A DNA stretch of 16,660 nt, taken from NCBI GenBank assembly GCA_025937075.1, contig JAICSD010000036.1, forward strand, positions 1 to 16,660. The letters are read 5' to 3'. The position numbers and the translations under genes are program-made. The DNA is from Vicinamibacteria bacterium (lineage in GTDB: Bacteria > Acidobacteriota > Vicinamibacteria > Vicinamibacterales > 2-12-FULL-66-21). The notes beneath the pieces were generated by a model. It was not told the DNA's origin, did not search any database, and saw only the letters and a list, made by a program, of their open reading frames with translations. Within the stretch, counting starts at the first letter, position 1. Each line of letters begins with the position of its first letter. This document shows positions 6,194 through 13,777 of this stretch, in pieces.

Positions 6194-8910
6194 GGCTCCC
6201 CTCGATGCTGAGATCGTTCGTCAGGGCAGCGCTGCGCTCCCGGCGTGTCGACCGCGAGATGGAGGAAGAATGGCGCTTCCACCTCGACAGCCGCGTTGAC
6301 GCGCTCATGACCGAAGGCTGGAGCCGACGCGCCGCCGAGAGCGAAGCCCGGCGCGAGTTCGGCGACCAGTTGCGGTGGAAGGAACAGGGGCGTGAAGCGC
6401 GCGGGCTTCGCTTTCTTCACGAACTGGCGGCCGACGTGCGCTACGCCGTCCGGCAGATGCGGCGCACGCCCGCGGTCGCCTTCGTGATCACCGCAACCCT
6501 CGCGCTCGCGATCGGCGCGAACGTCGCCATGTTCACGCTGACGAACGCCGTCCTGCTGAAGCGCCTTCCCGTTTCCGAGCCCGAGCAGCTCGTGCAGTTG
6601 TCCTGGGCGGCGCGCCGCTTCGGCTTCGCCACCTCCTACAACGGGAGCGCGCGCCCGAATGCCGCGGGCGAGCGCGTGGCCACTTCCTTCGCGCTTCCGG
6701 TCATCGACGCGATCCGCGATCGCAGCACGACGTTCTCCGACGTGTTCTGCTTCGCGTCGCCGCAGCCGTTCAACGTCGTCGCGCAGGGCGGCTCGGAGCT
6801 CGTCGACGGACAGTTCGTCTCCGGGAACTTCTTCACAGGCCTCAGAGTCGCGGCCATCGTCGGACGCACGCTGACCGACGAGGACGACCGCGCCGGCGCC
6901 CCGCCCGTCGCCGTGATCAGCGACAGCTTCTGGAAGCGCGCGTTCGGAGCGGCGCCGGACATCGTGGGGCGCACGATCAGCGTGAACAGGACGGCCGTCG
7001 CCATTGCGGGCGTGCTCCCGGCGTCCTTTTTCGGCGTCCTGCCGGGCAGCCGGCCCGCGGTAATCCTGCCGTTGGCCCTCAGCTCCATCGATCCGTCGAC
7101 ACCGGCGACCTCACTGACCAGCACCAGGTACTGGGGCTTCGAGGTGATGGGCCGATTGGAGCCCGGCATCAGCGCGGCGCAGGCGCAGGCCGAAACCGAG
7201 ATGCTCGCCCGGCAGGCGATTGCGGCATCCGGCCCCGAGAAGGAGTACGACCCACCGCGAATCCTGCTCGACTCCGGCAGTCGCGGCCTCGGCGACCTGC
7301 GGCGCGAATTCTCGCGGCCGCTCCGCATTCTCATGGGCGTGGTCGGCGTCATTCTGCTGATCGCCTGCGCGAACATTGCCGGGCTGCTCATCGTGCGCGC
7401 CAGCTCGCGTCAACGCGAGATTGGAACCCGCCTCGCGCTGGGGGCCGGCCGTGGGCGCCTTGTCAGACAGCTCCTCACCGAAAGTCTGGTGCTCGCTTCC
7501 GGAGGCGGCGCGATCGGATTTGCGGTCGCGCTCGGCTTCCGCCACGCGCTCCCGATCCTCGTGACAGAAGGATCAGCGACGATCGATCTCGACCTCGCGA
7601 TGGACACCCGGTTGCTGCTGTTTGCGGCCGGCACGTGCGTGGCCTCCGGCGTCGTTTGCGGTCTGCTGCCCGCGCTGCGCGCCACGGGCACCGACGTGGC
7701 GTCGCTCATCGGACGAAGCCTGTCGGGAACGATGACGCCGACGGCGCGTCTGTGGACCGGCAGCATCCTGATCGTCGTGCAGGTGGCGCTGTCGCTCGTG
7801 CTGCTCGTCGGCGCCGGACTGTTCGTGCGGACGCTCCTGAACCTGCGGTCGGAAGCTCTGGGATTCGAGCCCGAAGGCCTGCTGCTGTTCACCATGGCGC
7901 CCGCGCAGAGCGGCTACCGCGCAGAGCAGCTGAACGACTTCTACGAACGCGTGCTCGATCGGATCGGGACCGTGCCAGGCGTGCGCGCGGCGTCGATCTC
8001 GCGTCATGCCATTCTCACCGGCGGAGCGACGAGCGATGGCGTGCTGATTGCCGGGACCAGCACCCCGGTCGGCACGAACATTCACTACATCGCGCCGCAT
8101 TACTTTCAGACCATGGGGATGCCCCTCATGCTCGGCCGCGACATCGGATGGCAGGACCGCGATGGATCCGGCCATGTCGCCATCGTCAACGAGACGCTCG
8201 CGCGGTCGCTGTTCGGCAGCGCGTCTCCGCTCGGGCAGCGGCTGCTGCATCCGGGTGATGCACCGGCCGATGCGATGGAGGTCATTGGCGTCGCCGCGGA
8301 TGCCAAGTATGCCTCGCTTCGGGAACCGGCTCCGGCGACCGTCTACGAGCCGTATCGAATGCGTCCTCGACGAGAGATGACTTTCGCCGTGCGCACCGAG
8401 GGGGAGCCGGCAGCATTCGTCGCGGCCATTCGCAGCGTCGTTGCCGAGATCGATCGATCCGTTCCGATGTTCGATGTCCGGACGCAGACAGATCAGATCG
8501 AGCAGGCCACCCGGCAGGAACGCCTCTTCGCCGTGCTCGTCTCGGGGTTCGCGGTGGTCGCGCTGCTGCTCGCCTGCCTTGGCATCTACGGCACGCTCTC
8601 CTATCGCGTCGCGCGCCGCGGTCCGGAGATCGGCTTGCGCATCGCGCTCGGAGCGACCCGGGGCGGAGTCGTGGGGCTGATGCTCCGGGAGTCGGTCGGA
8701 CCTGTGGCGATCGGTGCGGTGCTTGGGGTGGCAGGCGCATTTTCGGCGGTCCGCCTCGTGCGGAGCATGCTGTTCGGCGTCGCACCCGATGACACGGTGT
8801 CGATCGGCATCGCCGTCCTTCTGCTCGTCGGCTGCGCGCTGGTCGCGGCGCTGATACCGTCTGCCCGCGCGGCGCGTCTCGAACCAGTGGTCGCGCTGCG
8901 CCAGGAATAA
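6190..8910 (+). CDS. ADOP-family ABC permease (duplicated FtsX/MacB-like, orphan)
   Basis: A 906-residue membrane protein made of two MacB/FtsX permease units, as in the acidobacterial duplicated orphan permease (ADOP) family. An N-terminal amphipathic prefix (about residues 1-70, with the REMEEEWRFHLDSR stretch) precedes the first span (about 94-118). A large periplasmic domain follows, then three spans between about 378 and 498 including IACANIAGLLIVR and the REIGTRLALGA loop. The second unit starts near 524 (VQVALSLVLLVGAGLFVRTLL) and ends with three spans between about 777 and 897, repeating the EIGLRIALGAT motif and closing ARLEPVVALRQE. No ATPase gene is adjacent. The frame is open upstream to 6046, but ATG at 6190 overlaps the padR stop (ATGA) and begins the conserved prefix. 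MacB relatives export peptides or antibiotics or transmit mechanical signals; the role of ADOP proteins is unknown. Confidence 0.92.
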   Translation: MRLPSMLRSFVRAALRSRRVDREMEEEWRFHLDSRVDALMTEGWSRRAAESEARREFGDQLRWKEQGREARGLRFLHELAADVRYAVRQMRRTPAVAFVITATLALAIGANVAMFTLTNAVLLKRLPVSEPEQLVQLSWAARRFGFATSYNGSARPNAAGERVATSFALPVIDAIRDRSTTFSDVFCFASPQPFNVVAQGGSELVDGQFVSGNFFTGLRVAAIVGRTLTDEDDRAGAPPVAVISDSFWKRAFGAAPDIVGRTISVNRTAVAIAGVLPASFFGVLPGSRPAVILPLALSSIDPSTPATSLTSTRYWGFEVMGRLEPGISAAQAQAETEMLARQAIAASGPEKEYDPPRILLDSGSRGLGDLRREFSRPLRILMGVVGVILLIACANIAGLLIVRASSRQREIGTRLALGAGRGRLVRQLLTESLVLASGGGAIGFAVALGFRHALPILVTEGSATIDLDLAMDTRLLLFAAGTCVASGVVCGLLPALRATGTDVASLIGRSLSGTMTPTARLWTGSILIVVQVALSLVLLVGAGLFVRTLLNLRSEALGFEPEGLLLFTMAPAQSGYRAEQLNDFYERVLDRIGTVPGVRAASISRHAILTGGATSDGVLIAGTSTPVGTNIHYIAPHYFQTMGMPLMLGRDIGWQDRDGSGHVAIVNETLARSLFGSASPLGQRLLHPGDAPADAMEVIGVAADAKYASLREPAPATVYEPYRMRPRREMTFAVRTEGEPAAFVAAIRSVVAEIDRSVPMFDVRTQTDQIEQATRQERLFAVLVSGFAVVALLLACLGIYGTLSYRVARRGPEIGLRIALGATRGGVVGLMLRESVGPVAIGAVLGVAGAFSAVRLVRSMLFGVAPDDTVSIGIAVLLLVGCALVAALIPSARAARLEPVVALRQE

Positions 8911-8973
8911 TGCACGGCCGATGGCGTGGCACGGCCGGCGGCTGATCCTTGGGCGTTGGGCGCTGAACGCGGA
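8911..8973. other. Convergent intergenic gap with a short direct repeat
   Basis: This is the space between the orphan permease and the fucosidase, whose genes end facing each other. It contains GCACGGCCG twice (8912-8920 and 8929-8937), but no hairpin with a T-run that would count as a terminator. Nothing else is evident. Confidence 0.4.
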
Positions 8974-10368
8974 CTAACGCTCGACTTTTTCCCCTTCGAA
9001 CTCGACGACGACGACCGTCGCCATCGGATCGAGCATCGGCCGCTCGAGATTGAATGTCGTCTTCCCGTTGTCGGTCTTCAATTCCACCGGCGCGTGATCC
9101 GCGAGCCGGTACGCACGCGTGATGCGGTTCTTCATCACCGGTATCTCGAACGGCGCGCGCGGTTCGTTGAAGAAGGTGAAGTACAGCTTCCCCGGCTTGG
9201 TCGTCACGCGCCACTCGGTCTGCGGCAGGAAGAGCCGCTGCCCGCGGACATCCTTCGCGCCATGGCTCGTGTACTCGCCGAACTCCTCGCCGAACGGCGA
9301 CACGCCCGCGCCATAGATGGCATCTCCATTCACTTTCAGCCAGCGCCCGGCCGTCCGCAGGATGTCCTGGCTCGCCTGCGGGATGACGCCCTCGGCTGTT
9401 GGTCCGACGTTGAGCAGGTAATTCCCTCCCTTGCTGACGATGTCGATCAGCTTGAAGACAATCGCGCCGGGCGACTTCCAGTCGGTGTCGTCCTTTCGAA
9501 AGCCCCACGTGTGGTTGATCGTCGCGGGCGTCTCCCATGCTTCGTGCGACGCCGTGTCGGGCACGGCGTTATCTCCCGTCGATCGATAGTCGCCTTCAGT
9601 GCCAAGGCGGCCGTCGATGAGCGTATCCGGCTGCAGCGTGCGGACGATGTTCGCGAAGCGCTGGCCACGTTCCGGCGTCATCATGCGCGGCGTGTCGAAC
9701 CAGATGAGCGCGACGGGTCCGTACCCGGTGAGCAGTTCCTTCACCTGTGGTTCAGCTTTGTTGCGCAGGTATTCGTCGTACGGCTTCAGCTCCCTGCCGT
9801 CCGGTCCCTGATCCGGGCCGAAGTCCCAGGTGTTTCCGGCACCTCCGGGCTCGTGCCAGTCCTGCGATTGCGAGTAGTAGAAGCCGAGGCGCATACCATG
9901 CTTCGCGCAGGCATCGGCCAGCTCCTTCAGGACATCGCGCTTGAACGGCGTCGCGTCCACGACGTTGTACGAGCTCACCTTCGACTTGAACATCGCAAAC
10001 CCGTCGTGGTGCTTCGACGTGATGACGATGTACTTCATGCCGGCGTCCTGCGCGAGCTGGACCCACTCGTCCGCGTTGAACTTCACAGGGTTGAACTGCC
10101 TCGCGAGCTGTTCGTATTCGCTGACCGGCACCTGGCACCGGTTCATGATCCACTCGCCGAGGCCGAGACAGCGCCGGCCATGCCACTCGCCGGCTGGAAT
10201 GGCGTAGAGGCCCCAATGGATGAAGAGCCCGTACCTCGCCTCGCGGAACCACTCGAGGCGCTTCTCCTTTGCCGGATCGGACGAAGCCCCCTGATGCGCC
10301 CGATCCTGTGCGATGCTGGTCGTCAACGACAGCGCGGCGAGCAGGGCTGCAATGATGCTTCTGCGCAT
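8974..10368 (-). CDS. Secreted alpha-L-fucosidase, glycoside hydrolase family 29
   Basis: A 464-residue GH29 enzyme that cleaves terminal L-fucose from glycans with retention of configuration. Residues 1-20 form a Sec signal peptide (MRRSIIAALL core, likely cut after SIA), so it acts in the periplasm or outside. Family motifs are FIHWGLY (49-55), GMKYIVITSKHHDGFAMF (110-127, with H120/H121), LGFYYSQSQDW (161-171) and WFD at 223-225, where D225 is the expected nucleophile. The acid/base residue is poorly conserved in this family and was not assigned. A C-terminal beta-sandwich follows the barrel from about residue 345. The start is supported by GGGAGAG six bases upstream (10375-10381 on the complementary strand). 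The gene is divergent from a LacI regulator and has operator-like sites in its promoter. Released fucose would feed the importer and the L-fuconate dehydratase operon. Confidence 0.94.
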   Translation of the reverse strand: MRRSIIAALLAALSLTTSIAQDRAHQGASSDPAKEKRLEWFREARYGLFIHWGLYAIPAGEWHGRRCLGLGEWIMNRCQVPVSEYEQLARQFNPVKFNADEWVQLAQDAGMKYIVITSKHHDGFAMFKSKVSSYNVVDATPFKRDVLKELADACAKHGMRLGFYYSQSQDWHEPGGAGNTWDFGPDQGPDGRELKPYDEYLRNKAEPQVKELLTGYGPVALIWFDTPRMMTPERGQRFANIVRTLQPDTLIDGRLGTEGDYRSTGDNAVPDTASHEAWETPATINHTWGFRKDDTDWKSPGAIVFKLIDIVSKGGNYLLNVGPTAEGVIPQASQDILRTAGRWLKVNGDAIYGAGVSPFGEEFGEYTSHGAKDVRGQRLFLPQTEWRVTTKPGKLYFTFFNEPRAPFEIPVMKNRITRAYRLADHAPVELKTDNGKTTFNLERPMLDPMATVVVVEFEGEKVER

Positions 10369-10418
10369 TGCGGACTCTCCCTCGGACTTGAACCACAGCG
10401 CGGCGTCGCGCGTCGCCC

Positions 10419-10447
10419 GTGATACTGTCCTTTACCGTTAAAGTCAA
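10419..10447 (-). promoter_or_regulatory. Promoter of the alpha-L-fucosidase gene
   Basis: Read on the minus strand, TTGACT (complement of 10442-10447) and TATCAC (complement of 10419-10424) are separated by exactly 17 bp, giving 5/6 and 4/6 matches to the sigma-70 boxes. The start of transcription would be near 10412, leaving a leader of about 43 bases. One LacI-type operator lies between the two boxes and a second just upstream of the -35. Confidence 0.6.
10430..10443. promoter_or_regulatory. LacI-type operator O1 inside the fucosidase promoter
   Basis: CTTTACCGTTAAAG is a 14-bp near-palindrome (six of seven pairs match) with a central CG, the hallmark of LacI-family operators, where hinge helices insert a leucine. 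It falls between the -35 and -10 boxes of the fucosidase promoter, an ideal site for repression. The binding protein is presumably the adjacent LacI regulator; this is inferred from position. Confidence 0.65.
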
Positions 10448-10451
10448 GCGA

Positions 10452-10465
10452 CTTTGCCGTTAAAG
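10452..10465. promoter_or_regulatory. LacI-type operator O2 upstream of the fucosidase -35 and before lacI
   Basis: CTTTGCCGTTAAAG differs from O1 at one base of 14 and starts exactly 22 bp from it, about two DNA helical turns, so two dimers would bind the same face. It lies 24 bp before the regulator's ATG, so occupancy could also repress the regulator itself. Confidence 0.62.
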
Positions 10466-10489
10466 CCGAGTGGCCGCGCGAGACGCACC

Positions 10490-11503
10490 ATGCCACCAAC
10501 CACCACCATGAAGCGGATTGCCGGGGAGCTCGGTGTATCCATCACCACTGTCTCGAAGGTCCTCAACAACCGGGAGGACATCGGCCACGCGACTCGCGCG
10601 CGCGTGCTCGCGAAGGTGGCCGAACTGGGATATCAGCCCAATGCCGTCGCGCGCAGCCTCACGCTCCGCCGCACGCACACGCTCGGCATCATCATCCCGG
10701 ATCTGATGCACTCGTTCTTCGTCGAGATCGTGGCGGGGCTCGAGACGATTGCGCGCGCGCGCGGGTACGGCCTGCTCCTCTGCAGCTCGAACGAGGATCC
10801 GGCCAAGGAGCGGGACGAGATCGACATGCTGCGGCAGCGGCAGGTCGACGGCATCGTGCTCGCGTCGGTCAACGCCGCGGGCAACACCGACCTGCTGCAG
10901 CGCCTCGGCACGGTCGGCATCGGGCTGGTGATGATCGACCGCGACGATCACCCCGCCGTCCGCTGCGATCGCGTCCTCACCGACGACGAGCTCGTCGGGC
11001 ACCTGGCGACCACACATCTATTGGAGCAGGGGCGCCGCGCGATTGCACACATCGCCGGACCGAACATCATCCACGCGAAGCGTCGCGCCGATGGTTATCG
11101 GGCCGCCTTGAAGGAGCACGGCATCCGCGGACGCGCCGAATGGATCCTCAAGGGCGGCTTCATGGAAGCGGACGGCTATCGCGCGATGAAGAAGACCCTC
11201 GCCCTCGAGCCGCGGCCGGACGCCGTCTTTGCCGCCAACGATCCCGCGGCAATCGGCGCGATGAAGGCGATTTGGGAAGCTGGCCTACGCGTCCCTGAGG
11301 ACATCGCGATCGTCGGCGTCGGCGACATCGCGCTGGGCGACCTGCTGCGCGTGCCCTTGAGCACGGTGAGCTGGTCGCGTGCGGAGCTGGGGCGGCGCGC
11401 AGCGGAGCTGCTGCTCCAGCGCATCGAGGCGGACTCGCGCGACAAGTTCCGCCGTGTGATCATTCCGCCGGAACTTGTGGTGAGGCGGTCGAGCGGAGGC
11501 TAG
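10490..11503 (+). CDS. LacI-family transcriptional regulator, probable repressor of the fucosidase gene
   Basis: A 337-residue regulator with a LacI helix-turn-helix at residues 7-27 (MKRIAGELGVSITTVSKVLNN), the hinge NAVARSLTLRRT (51-62), and a sugar-binding core from LGIIIPDLMHSFF (65-77) to VPEDIAIVGVGD and STVSWSRAELGRRAAELL. The core resembles periplasmic sugar-binding proteins, and the effector is probably a mono- or small oligosaccharide. The frame extends back to a TTG at 10454, but that codon lies inside operator O2. The ATG at 10490 gives the standard distance to the helix-turn-helix and was chosen; the ribosome site is weak in either case. It is divergent from the fucosidase gene, and the shared 121-bp region carries two matching operators, so local repression relieved by a fucose-related sugar is likely. 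Transcriptional control of the sugar operon at 1-5776 cannot be judged here. Confidence 0.92.
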   Translation: MPPTTTMKRIAGELGVSITTVSKVLNNREDIGHATRARVLAKVAELGYQPNAVARSLTLRRTHTLGIIIPDLMHSFFVEIVAGLETIARARGYGLLLCSSNEDPAKERDEIDMLRQRQVDGIVLASVNAAGNTDLLQRLGTVGIGLVMIDRDDHPAVRCDRVLTDDELVGHLATTHLLEQGRRAIAHIAGPNIIHAKRRADGYRAALKEHGIRGRAEWILKGGFMEADGYRAMKKTLALEPRPDAVFAANDPAAIGAMKAIWEAGLRVPEDIAIVGVGDIALGDLLRVPLSTVSWSRAELGRRAAELLLQRIEADSRDKFRRVIIPPELVVRRSSGG

Positions 11504-11584
11504 ACGATTGCCGATTGCAGATTGCCGATTGAATTGTCGATTGGGATTGGCGATTGTCGATGGGATTGACGACTGGGGATTGCG
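11504..11584. repeat. Degenerate ATTG-rich short tandem repeat
   Basis: About 80 bp directly after the LacI stop are built from imperfect 6-9 bp units of the form GATTGnn, for example GATTGCCGATTGCAGATTGC at 11506-11525, then further GATTG/GACTG units to about 11582. The phase drifts, so it is a low-complexity repeat and not a fixed array. It does not form a strong hairpin. Similar ATTG-rich tracts occur between genes in acidobacterial genomes from memory; that is not checked here. Confidence 0.7.
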
Positions 11585-11614
11585 CCGCACTCGGCGCGCC
11601 TTTGGTATGTGAAG

Positions 11615-12826
11615 ATGCGTGATCGCCTCGCGGGCGCCCAGCGCTACGTCGCTCTCACGGCTTTCGTCGCGCTGTTCGCGATCGTCGGGCTCGCGCTGTA
11701 CGGCCTGCCGCTCTACTACGACTTCATGGTGCGCGAGTTCGGCTGGTCGCGCACGCAGGTGACGTCCGGCAACGCCATCAGCAAGCTCCTCGTCGGACCG
11801 ATCTTCGGCTTCTTCGCGGGCTGGATCGTCGATCGCTTCGGGCCGCGGCGTCTGATGCTCGCGGGCATCTTGATGGCGGGCGGCGCGCTCGTCGGCCTCG
11901 CGCACACGACGGCGCTGTGGATGTTCTATCTGTTCTACGTCTTCAACGCGCTGGGGTACGTCTGTGGCGGGCCGCTGCCGAACCAGGTGCTGCTCTCGCG
12001 CTGGTTCGATCGATCACGCGGCAAGGCGATGGGATTCGCGTATCTCGGGATCGGCGTCGGTGGCACGCTCGTACCGCTCTTGTCCGCGCGCCTCGTTGCG
12101 GCGTTCGGCTGGCGCGATGCGCTGCAGGCGCTCGGCATCGTGATCATCGTCCTGGCTCTTCCATTCGCGTACTTCGTGCGGGAGTCGCCGGAGGATGATC
12201 ATGTGAAGCCACAGAGCGAAGGGACCGCTCCGATCGCGCACGTCTTCCGCGCGCCGGCATTCTACCTGCTCGCGCTCGGCAGCATGGCGTCGATTGCCGC
12301 AGTCGGCGGCACCAACCAGCATCTGAAGCTGTTCCTCAGCCTCGATCACCACTACACGCAGCGAGACGCGGCATCGGTGATCTCCACCGTGCTGGCGTTC
12401 AGCATCGCCGGACGGCTGCTGATGGGATGGCTCGCCGATCGCGTGGCGAAGAAGCGCGTCATGATCCTCATCTATCTGTTGATTGCCGGATCGATTCCGC
12501 TGCTGTTCGTCGCGTCCGATGCACGCGCGATGTACGCGTTTGCGGTTGTCTTCGGTCTCGGCCTCGGCGGCGAGTACATGATCATCCCGCTGATGGCGGC
12601 GGAATTGTTCGGCGTCAACGTGCTGGGGCGGTTGATGGGCGTCGTCCTGACGGCTGACGGCGTCGCGGAAGCCGTCGCGCCACTGGGCGTCGGCTATCTG
12701 CGCGACGTCACGGGCAGTTACCGGACGGGCTTCGTCGTGCTGATTGCGGTTGCGCTGGCGGGAGCCGTCGCAATTTCTGCACTCCCCCGTCCCCAGTCCG
12801 CCGCCGCGCGCCGAATCGGGGTCTGA
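11615..12826 (+). CDS. MFS transporter (monocarboxylate/oxalate-formate antiporter-like)
   Basis: A 403-residue inner-membrane carrier of the major facilitator superfamily with about 12 spans split by a short charged loop (ESPEDDHVKPQSEGT). The loop between spans 2 and 3 carries the MFS signature as GWIVDRFGPRR (69-79), repeated as GWLADRVAKKR in the second half. The EFGWSRTQVTSGNAIS stretch near the N-terminus resembles the oxalate/formate antiporter and monocarboxylate-type families, which move small carboxylates. GTG at 11609 is in frame two codons upstream, but ATG at 11615 is preferred; neither has a clear ribosome site. It follows the ATTG-repeat tract after lacI and precedes the Tat-exported isomerase. 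The substrate is unknown; lactate or a sugar acid would fit the locus. Its stop codon lies inside a GGGGTC palindrome. Confidence 0.9.
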   Translation: MRDRLAGAQRYVALTAFVALFAIVGLALYGLPLYYDFMVREFGWSRTQVTSGNAISKLLVGPIFGFFAGWIVDRFGPRRLMLAGILMAGGALVGLAHTTALWMFYLFYVFNALGYVCGGPLPNQVLLSRWFDRSRGKAMGFAYLGIGVGGTLVPLLSARLVAAFGWRDALQALGIVIIVLALPFAYFVRESPEDDHVKPQSEGTAPIAHVFRAPAFYLLALGSMASIAAVGGTNQHLKLFLSLDHHYTQRDAASVISTVLAFSIAGRLLMGWLADRVAKKRVMILIYLLIAGSIPLLFVASDARAMYAFAVVFGLGLGGEYMIIPLMAAELFGVNVLGRLMGVVLTADGVAEAVAPLGVGYLRDVTGSYRTGFVVLIAVALAGAVAISALPRPQSAAARRIGV

Positions 12827-12830
12827 CCCC
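12818..12830. repeat. GGGGTC-type palindrome containing the MFS stop codon
   Basis: GGGGTCTGACCCC is a perfect 6-bp inverted repeat around one T, and the TGA in its centre (12824-12826) is the MFS stop. A related palindrome follows 28 bp later. GGGGTC/GACCCC elements of this look occur as dispersed small repeats in several bacterial groups, so this may be part of a REP-like element. Confidence 0.65.
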
Positions 12831-12845
12831 GTACCCTGGCACTCT

Positions 12846-12858
12846 GGGGTTAGACCCC
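12846..12858. repeat. Second GGGGTC-type palindrome, before the isomerase gene
   Basis: GGGGTTAGACCCC is the same palindrome as that at 12818 with one off-centre base different. It extends to CTGGGG/CCCCAG (12844-12860), with GCA/TGC flanks beyond a two-base bulge. It could fold as an RNA hairpin and end MFS transcripts, but only GTTGTT follows, not a T-run. It ends 29 bp before the isomerase start. Confidence 0.6.
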
Positions 12859-12886
12859 AGTGCAGTTGTTACACCCTTGGAGGTCT

Positions 12887-13771
12887 ATGGACACCACTGA
12901 ACCCTCTCGTCGCGCATTTCTGGCGGGCGTTGCTGCCGTCGGTCTCGGCGCGATCGTGCCAACCGCTCAGCAGCGGATGAAGATCGGCTACGCGGCGATT
13001 ACCTGGGGCGGCGACGATGAGAAGGCGATCGAGGAGGTGTCGTCCGTCGGTTACAAGGGCATCCAGCTTCGCGCATCGGTGCTGACGCGGTTCGCCAATC
13101 GCCCCGCCGCGCTCGGTGCGCTGCTGCAGAAACACAAGCTCACGTTCGCCGTGCTCTCGAGCGGCGACCTCGTGATCGATCCCGCTGCGGAGCACGAGCA
13201 GCTCGCGCTCCACCGACAGCACGCGGCGTTCGTGCGCGACGCCGGCGGGACATTCATCCAGGTCATCGACCAGCGTCCGAAAGGGCGCGCGGTGACGAAG
13301 GACGACTACACGCGGGTCGGGAAGCTGCTCACCATGCTCGGAGAACAGACCGAGAGCGTCGGCGTTCCGCTCGTCTACCACCATCACATGAACAGCACGG
13401 GAGAAAAGCCGCAGGAGATCGAAGCGATCCTCGAAGCCGCGGATCGCAAGCACGTCGGGCTCCTCTTCGACATCGCGCACTACACGCAAGCAGGCGGCGA
13501 TCCCGTGCGGGCGATCCGCCGTTATCGCGACTGGATCACGGTCGTCCACCTGAAGGACGTGAAACCGGCGTCGAACAAGCAGAGGTACGAATTCGTCGAG
13601 CTCGGCCACGGCCGCGTCGACGTCAAGGCGTGCGCCGCGGCACTCCGCGACATCGGCTTCAACGGCTGGGCCATCGTCGAGCTCGATCGCGCCGAGCCGG
13701 GAAGCACACCGAAGGAGTGCGCTGTCGCGAACGCGAACTACGTCACGAAGGAACTGCGCCTCACCTTGTGA
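12887..13771 (+). CDS. Tat-exported sugar phosphate isomerase/epimerase-like TIM-barrel protein
   Basis: A 294-residue protein of the xylose-isomerase-like TIM-barrel family (AP endonuclease 2 fold). It starts with a twin-arginine signal, SRRAFLAG at residues 7-14, then a hydrophobic stretch to about 25, so it is probably folded with its metal and exported to the periplasm. Likely metal or active-site residues of the fold are visible: H165-H167 in YHHHMNS, D195 and H198 in LLFDIAHYTQAGGDP, H221 in VVHLKDV and E265 in AIVELDR. The start at ATG 12887 is set by GGAGGT (12879-12884), close to the codon but strong, and by the Tat signal. The frame is open back to 12860, inside the palindrome region, which was not used. 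Annotated relatives isomerise or epimerise sugars or hydroxypyruvate. The substrate here is unknown; phosphorylated sugars are unlikely outside the cytoplasm. Confidence 0.88.
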   Translation: MDTTEPSRRAFLAGVAAVGLGAIVPTAQQRMKIGYAAITWGGDDEKAIEEVSSVGYKGIQLRASVLTRFANRPAALGALLQKHKLTFAVLSSGDLVIDPAAEHEQLALHRQHAAFVRDAGGTFIQVIDQRPKGRAVTKDDYTRVGKLLTMLGEQTESVGVPLVYHHHMNSTGEKPQEIEAILEAADRKHVGLLFDIAHYTQAGGDPVRAIRRYRDWITVVHLKDVKPASNKQRYEFVELGHGRVDVKACAAALRDIGFNGWAIVELDRAEPGSTPKECAVANANYVTKELRLTL

Positions 13772-13777
13772 AGACAT

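Noticed and set aside
8926..10422. Open frame of 498 codons on the plus strand across the fucosidase gene
   Set aside because: It is the reverse complement of a clear GH29 enzyme with a signal peptide and ribosome site, and the product shows no family features.
10454..10489. TTG start for the LacI regulator
   Set aside because: It would place the start inside operator O2 and add residues not seen before LacI helix-turn-helix domains; ATG at 10490 is preferred.
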